From NCBI GenBank assembly GCA_035762175.1, contig DASTPP010000031.1, positions 22,581 through 86,580 of the forward strand: a DNA stretch of 64,000 nt, written 5' to 3'. The translations under genes and the position numbers were made by a program. Below, piece by piece: positions 62,201 through 64,000 of this stretch. Under the pieces are notes generated by a model. The model saw nothing but the letters and a program-made list of their open reading frames with translations. It ran no database searches and was not told the origin of the DNA. The stretch is from DASTPP01 sp035762175 (GTDB lineage: Bacteria; Myxococcota_A; Polyangia; Polyangiales; Polyangiaceae). The stretch's first letter is position 1, and each line of letters begins with the position of its first letter.

Positions 62201-63751
62201 ATGTCGTCGTTGACGATGGCTTCCTGGGTGGCGAGGCACGCCGAGACGCGACCGGGGCGCGTGGCGCTCGCGTTCCGCGGGGCGCGCTGGACGTACGCGC
62301 AGCTGCACGAGCGGGTCGACCGCGTGGCCTCGGGGCTGCGCGAGCGGGGCGTGCGCAAGGGCGATCGGGTGCTGGCGATGCTGCTCAATGGCCCCGAGTT
62401 TTTCGAGCTCCTGATGGCGTGCAACCGCCTCGGGGCGATCTTCGTCCCGATCAACTTCCGGCTCTCGGCCGACGAGGTGGCGTTCCTGATCGACGACGCG
62501 GCGCCCGAGATCTTCGCCTACCAGGCGCCCTTCCGGCCGATCGCCGACGCGTACGCGGCGCGCGGGGGGCGGCGGCAGCCGCTGCGGGTCGAGCTCGGCG
62601 AGGGGGCGCCGGCCGCGGGGGCCGAGGCCTACGCGGCGCTCGCGGCGGGGGGCGGCGGGGGGCTCGTGCCCGCGCCGGTGCTCGAGAGCGACCCGGCCAT
62701 CATGATGTACACGTCGGGCACGACGGGCCGGCCGAAGGGGGCGCTGCTCAGCCACGGCAACCTGCTGTGGAACAACATGCAGGTCTTGCATGCCCTCTCG
62801 CTCGGCGACGACGAGGTCAACTACACGGTCGCGCCGCTCTTTCACATCGGCGGGCTGAACGTGCTGACCGGGCCGCTCATTTACAAGGGCGCGACGACGG
62901 TCGTCGACGACCAGTTCGAGCCGCGGCGGGCGCTGGCGGCCCTCGCGTCGCACCGGGCGACGGCGGCCTTCATGGTGCCGGCGATGTGGGCGGCCATCAG
63001 CCGGGCGCCCGACTTCGACGCGTACGACCTCAAGGCCCTGCGCACCTGCCTGGTCGGCGGGGCGCCCTGCCCGCTGCCGGTGCTCGAGTTCTACCAGGGG
63101 CGCGGCTTTCGCTTTCAAGAGGGCTTCGGCATGACCGAGACCGCGCCCATCGTGTCGGTGCTCGCGGCCGAAGACGTCGTGCGCAAGAACGGCTCGGTCG
63201 GCAAGCCTTGCATTCACGTCGAGGTGCGCGTGGTCGACGCGGCCGACCGCGAGGTGGCCCGCGGCGAGGTGGGCGAGCTCGCGGTGCGCGCCCCCAACGT
63301 CATGCTCGGCTACTGGAACCGCCCCGAGGCCTCGGCCGAGGCCCTGCGCGGCGGCTGGATGCACACCGGCGACCTCGCCCGCGTCGACGGCGAGGGCTTC
63401 GTCTACATCGTCGACCGCAAGAAGGACATGATCATCACGGGCGGCGAGAACGTCTACCCCGCCGAGGTCGAGCAGGTGCTCGTGCGCCACCCGAAGGTGC
63501 TCGAGGTCGCCGTCATCGGTCTGCCCGACGAGCGCTGGGGCGAGGCCGTCGCGGCGGTCGTCGCGTGCAAGCCCGGCGAGTCGCTCGGGCTCGACGAGCT
63601 ACGGGCGTACTGCGAGGGCAAGCTCGCCCGCTACAAGCAGCCGCTCGCCCTCTGCCCGGTCGACGCCCTGCCGCGCAACGCCACGGGCAAGGTGCTCAAG
63701 ACCGAGCTGCGCCAGCGCTTCGCCGGCACCCCCGCGGCCGTCTGGCGCTAG
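62201..63751 (+). CDS. Acyl-CoA synthetase / AMP-dependent ligase
   Basis: 516 residues, normal for class I adenylate-forming enzymes. Motifs in order: the P-loop-like MMYTSGTTGRPKGALLSH, the FHIGGLN segment, EGFGMTETAPIVS, the hinge HTGDLARVDGEGFVYIVDRKKDMIITGGENVYPAEVE (in parts), and the A10 lysine in PRNATGKVLKTELR. It would activate a carboxylic acid, probably a fatty or aromatic acid, to its CoA ester. The stop TAG (63749-63751) is formed by a TA plus the first base of a terminal inverted repeat, so the last residues may not be ancestral. Confidence 0.95.
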   Translation: MSSLTMASWVARHAETRPGRVALAFRGARWTYAQLHERVDRVASGLRERGVRKGDRVLAMLLNGPEFFELLMACNRLGAIFVPINFRLSADEVAFLIDDAAPEIFAYQAPFRPIADAYAARGGRRQPLRVELGEGAPAAGAEAYAALAAGGGGGLVPAPVLESDPAIMMYTSGTTGRPKGALLSHGNLLWNNMQVLHALSLGDDEVNYTVAPLFHIGGLNVLTGPLIYKGATTVVDDQFEPRRALAALASHRATAAFMVPAMWAAISRAPDFDAYDLKALRTCLVGGAPCPLPVLEFYQGRGFRFQEGFGMTETAPIVSVLAAEDVVRKNGSVGKPCIHVEVRVVDAADREVARGEVGELAVRAPNVMLGYWNRPEASAEALRGGWMHTGDLARVDGEGFVYIVDRKKDMIITGGENVYPAEVEQVLVRHPKVLEVAVIGLPDERWGEAVAAVVACKPGESLGLDELRAYCEGKLARYKQPLALCPVDALPRNATGKVLKTELRQRFAGTPAAVWR

Positions 63752-63912
63752 GCTCTGTCGGACGAAGGCTCCCGTCGCCCGGTGCCCGATCCGCGGCGCC
63801 GTCGGGCCGGGCGGGGAGCTCGAAATCCAGGCGGATTCCTTCGCCCCCCGCCCGGCCCGACGGCGTGCGTCTCGGCCACCGAGCTCGGTCCGCCTTCGTC
63901 CGACAGAGCCTA
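63749..63912. mobile_element. MITE-like element with 19-bp terminal inverted repeats and TA flanks
   Basis: 164 bp. The ends are perfect inverted repeats, GGCTCTGTCGGACGAAGGC at 63751-63769 and its complement at 63892-63910, each flanked by TA (63749-63750 and 63911-63912). A second inner inverted repeat pairs GCCGTCGGGCCGGGCGGGG (about 63800) with CCCCGCCCGGCCCGACGGC (about 63845-63865). It contains no gene. TA duplication and end sequence suggest a non-autonomous derivative of an IS630- or IS5-type transposon. Confidence 0.75.
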
Positions 63913-64000
63913 GGGGGTACGGCCTGGGCGCGGCGTCGTGCAGGGGGGGCGGCCCGGGGCGACGGAGGTTGGGGCGGCGGCGGTGGGGCGCAGCGAGGCA

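Overview
The window is very GC-rich (roughly 70% or more by eye) and gene-dense. Several things point to a myxobacterium (Myxococcota, probably a Polyangiales-type soil bacterium). There are many short lipoproteins with weak families, a Ser/Thr kinase fused to TPRs, an ECF sigma factor with a tiny zinc-finger partner, a Tat-lipoprotein sugar-binding protein and giant genes of unknown function. This assignment is an inference from gene style, not from a marker gene. No rRNA, tRNA or CRISPR array was seen.

Layout, left to right. (1) 1-5044, minus strand: a tightly overlapped operon of a heme-oxygenase-like diiron (HDO) protein, an acetyltransferase-methyltransferase fusion, a 4-oxalocrotonate-tautomerase-like protein, an EamA exporter and an HTTM membrane protein cut by the window edge. 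(2) 5709-11326: a carbohydrate ABC importer (two permeases and a binding protein, no ATPase) divergent from a GH42 beta-galactosidase. (3) 11363-18495: lipoproteins, a DUF417 protein, an ECF sigma/anti-sigma pair, an AAC(3)-I-like acetyltransferase, an alpha/beta-hydrolase lipoprotein and a metallophosphoesterase. (4) 18918-25426: a likely small-molecule cluster of cytochrome P450, a FAD oxidoreductase fused to a terpene-cyclase-like domain, an MFS transporter, a second HDO protein and a UbiA prenyltransferase. (5) 26037-27977: a STAS-like protein and a DUF2490 outer-membrane protein. (6) 27731-49848, minus strand: two adjacent giant genes (4,654 and about 2,600 codons) that fill a third of the window and match no named family I can recognise. 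(7) 51001-55407: a rhodanese-like lipoprotein without its catalytic Cys, a frameshifted gene, a lipoprotein, an IS3-type transposase scrap, a nine-copy 44-bp repeat array, a DUF6304-like protein and a HEAT-like protein. (8) 55466-63751: a TPR kinase, a GNAT, a LysR regulator, a zinc-ribbon protein, an F420-reductase-like protein and an acyl-CoA synthetase whose stop codon lies in the end of a MITE-like element.

How the genes may work together. Regions 1 and 4 each pair an HDO enzyme with tailoring and export functions, so both look like specialised-metabolite loci. The FAD-cyclase fusion with UbiA and P450 suggests an unusual terpenoid or meroterpenoid route. Region 2 should import and hydrolyse a beta-galactoside. 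The two giant proteins lack signal peptides and membrane segments, are rich in beta-strand-like sequence, and carry about eight degenerate 70-residue repeats at one C-terminus. They probably act together, but their role is unknown.

Small tandem duplications and perfect inverted repeats sit at many gene ends, which suggests frequent local slippage and small mobile elements. The strongest leads for something undescribed are the giant-gene pair, the FAD-cyclase/HDO/UbiA cluster, and the 44-bp array in front of the DUF6304-HEAT-kinase block.
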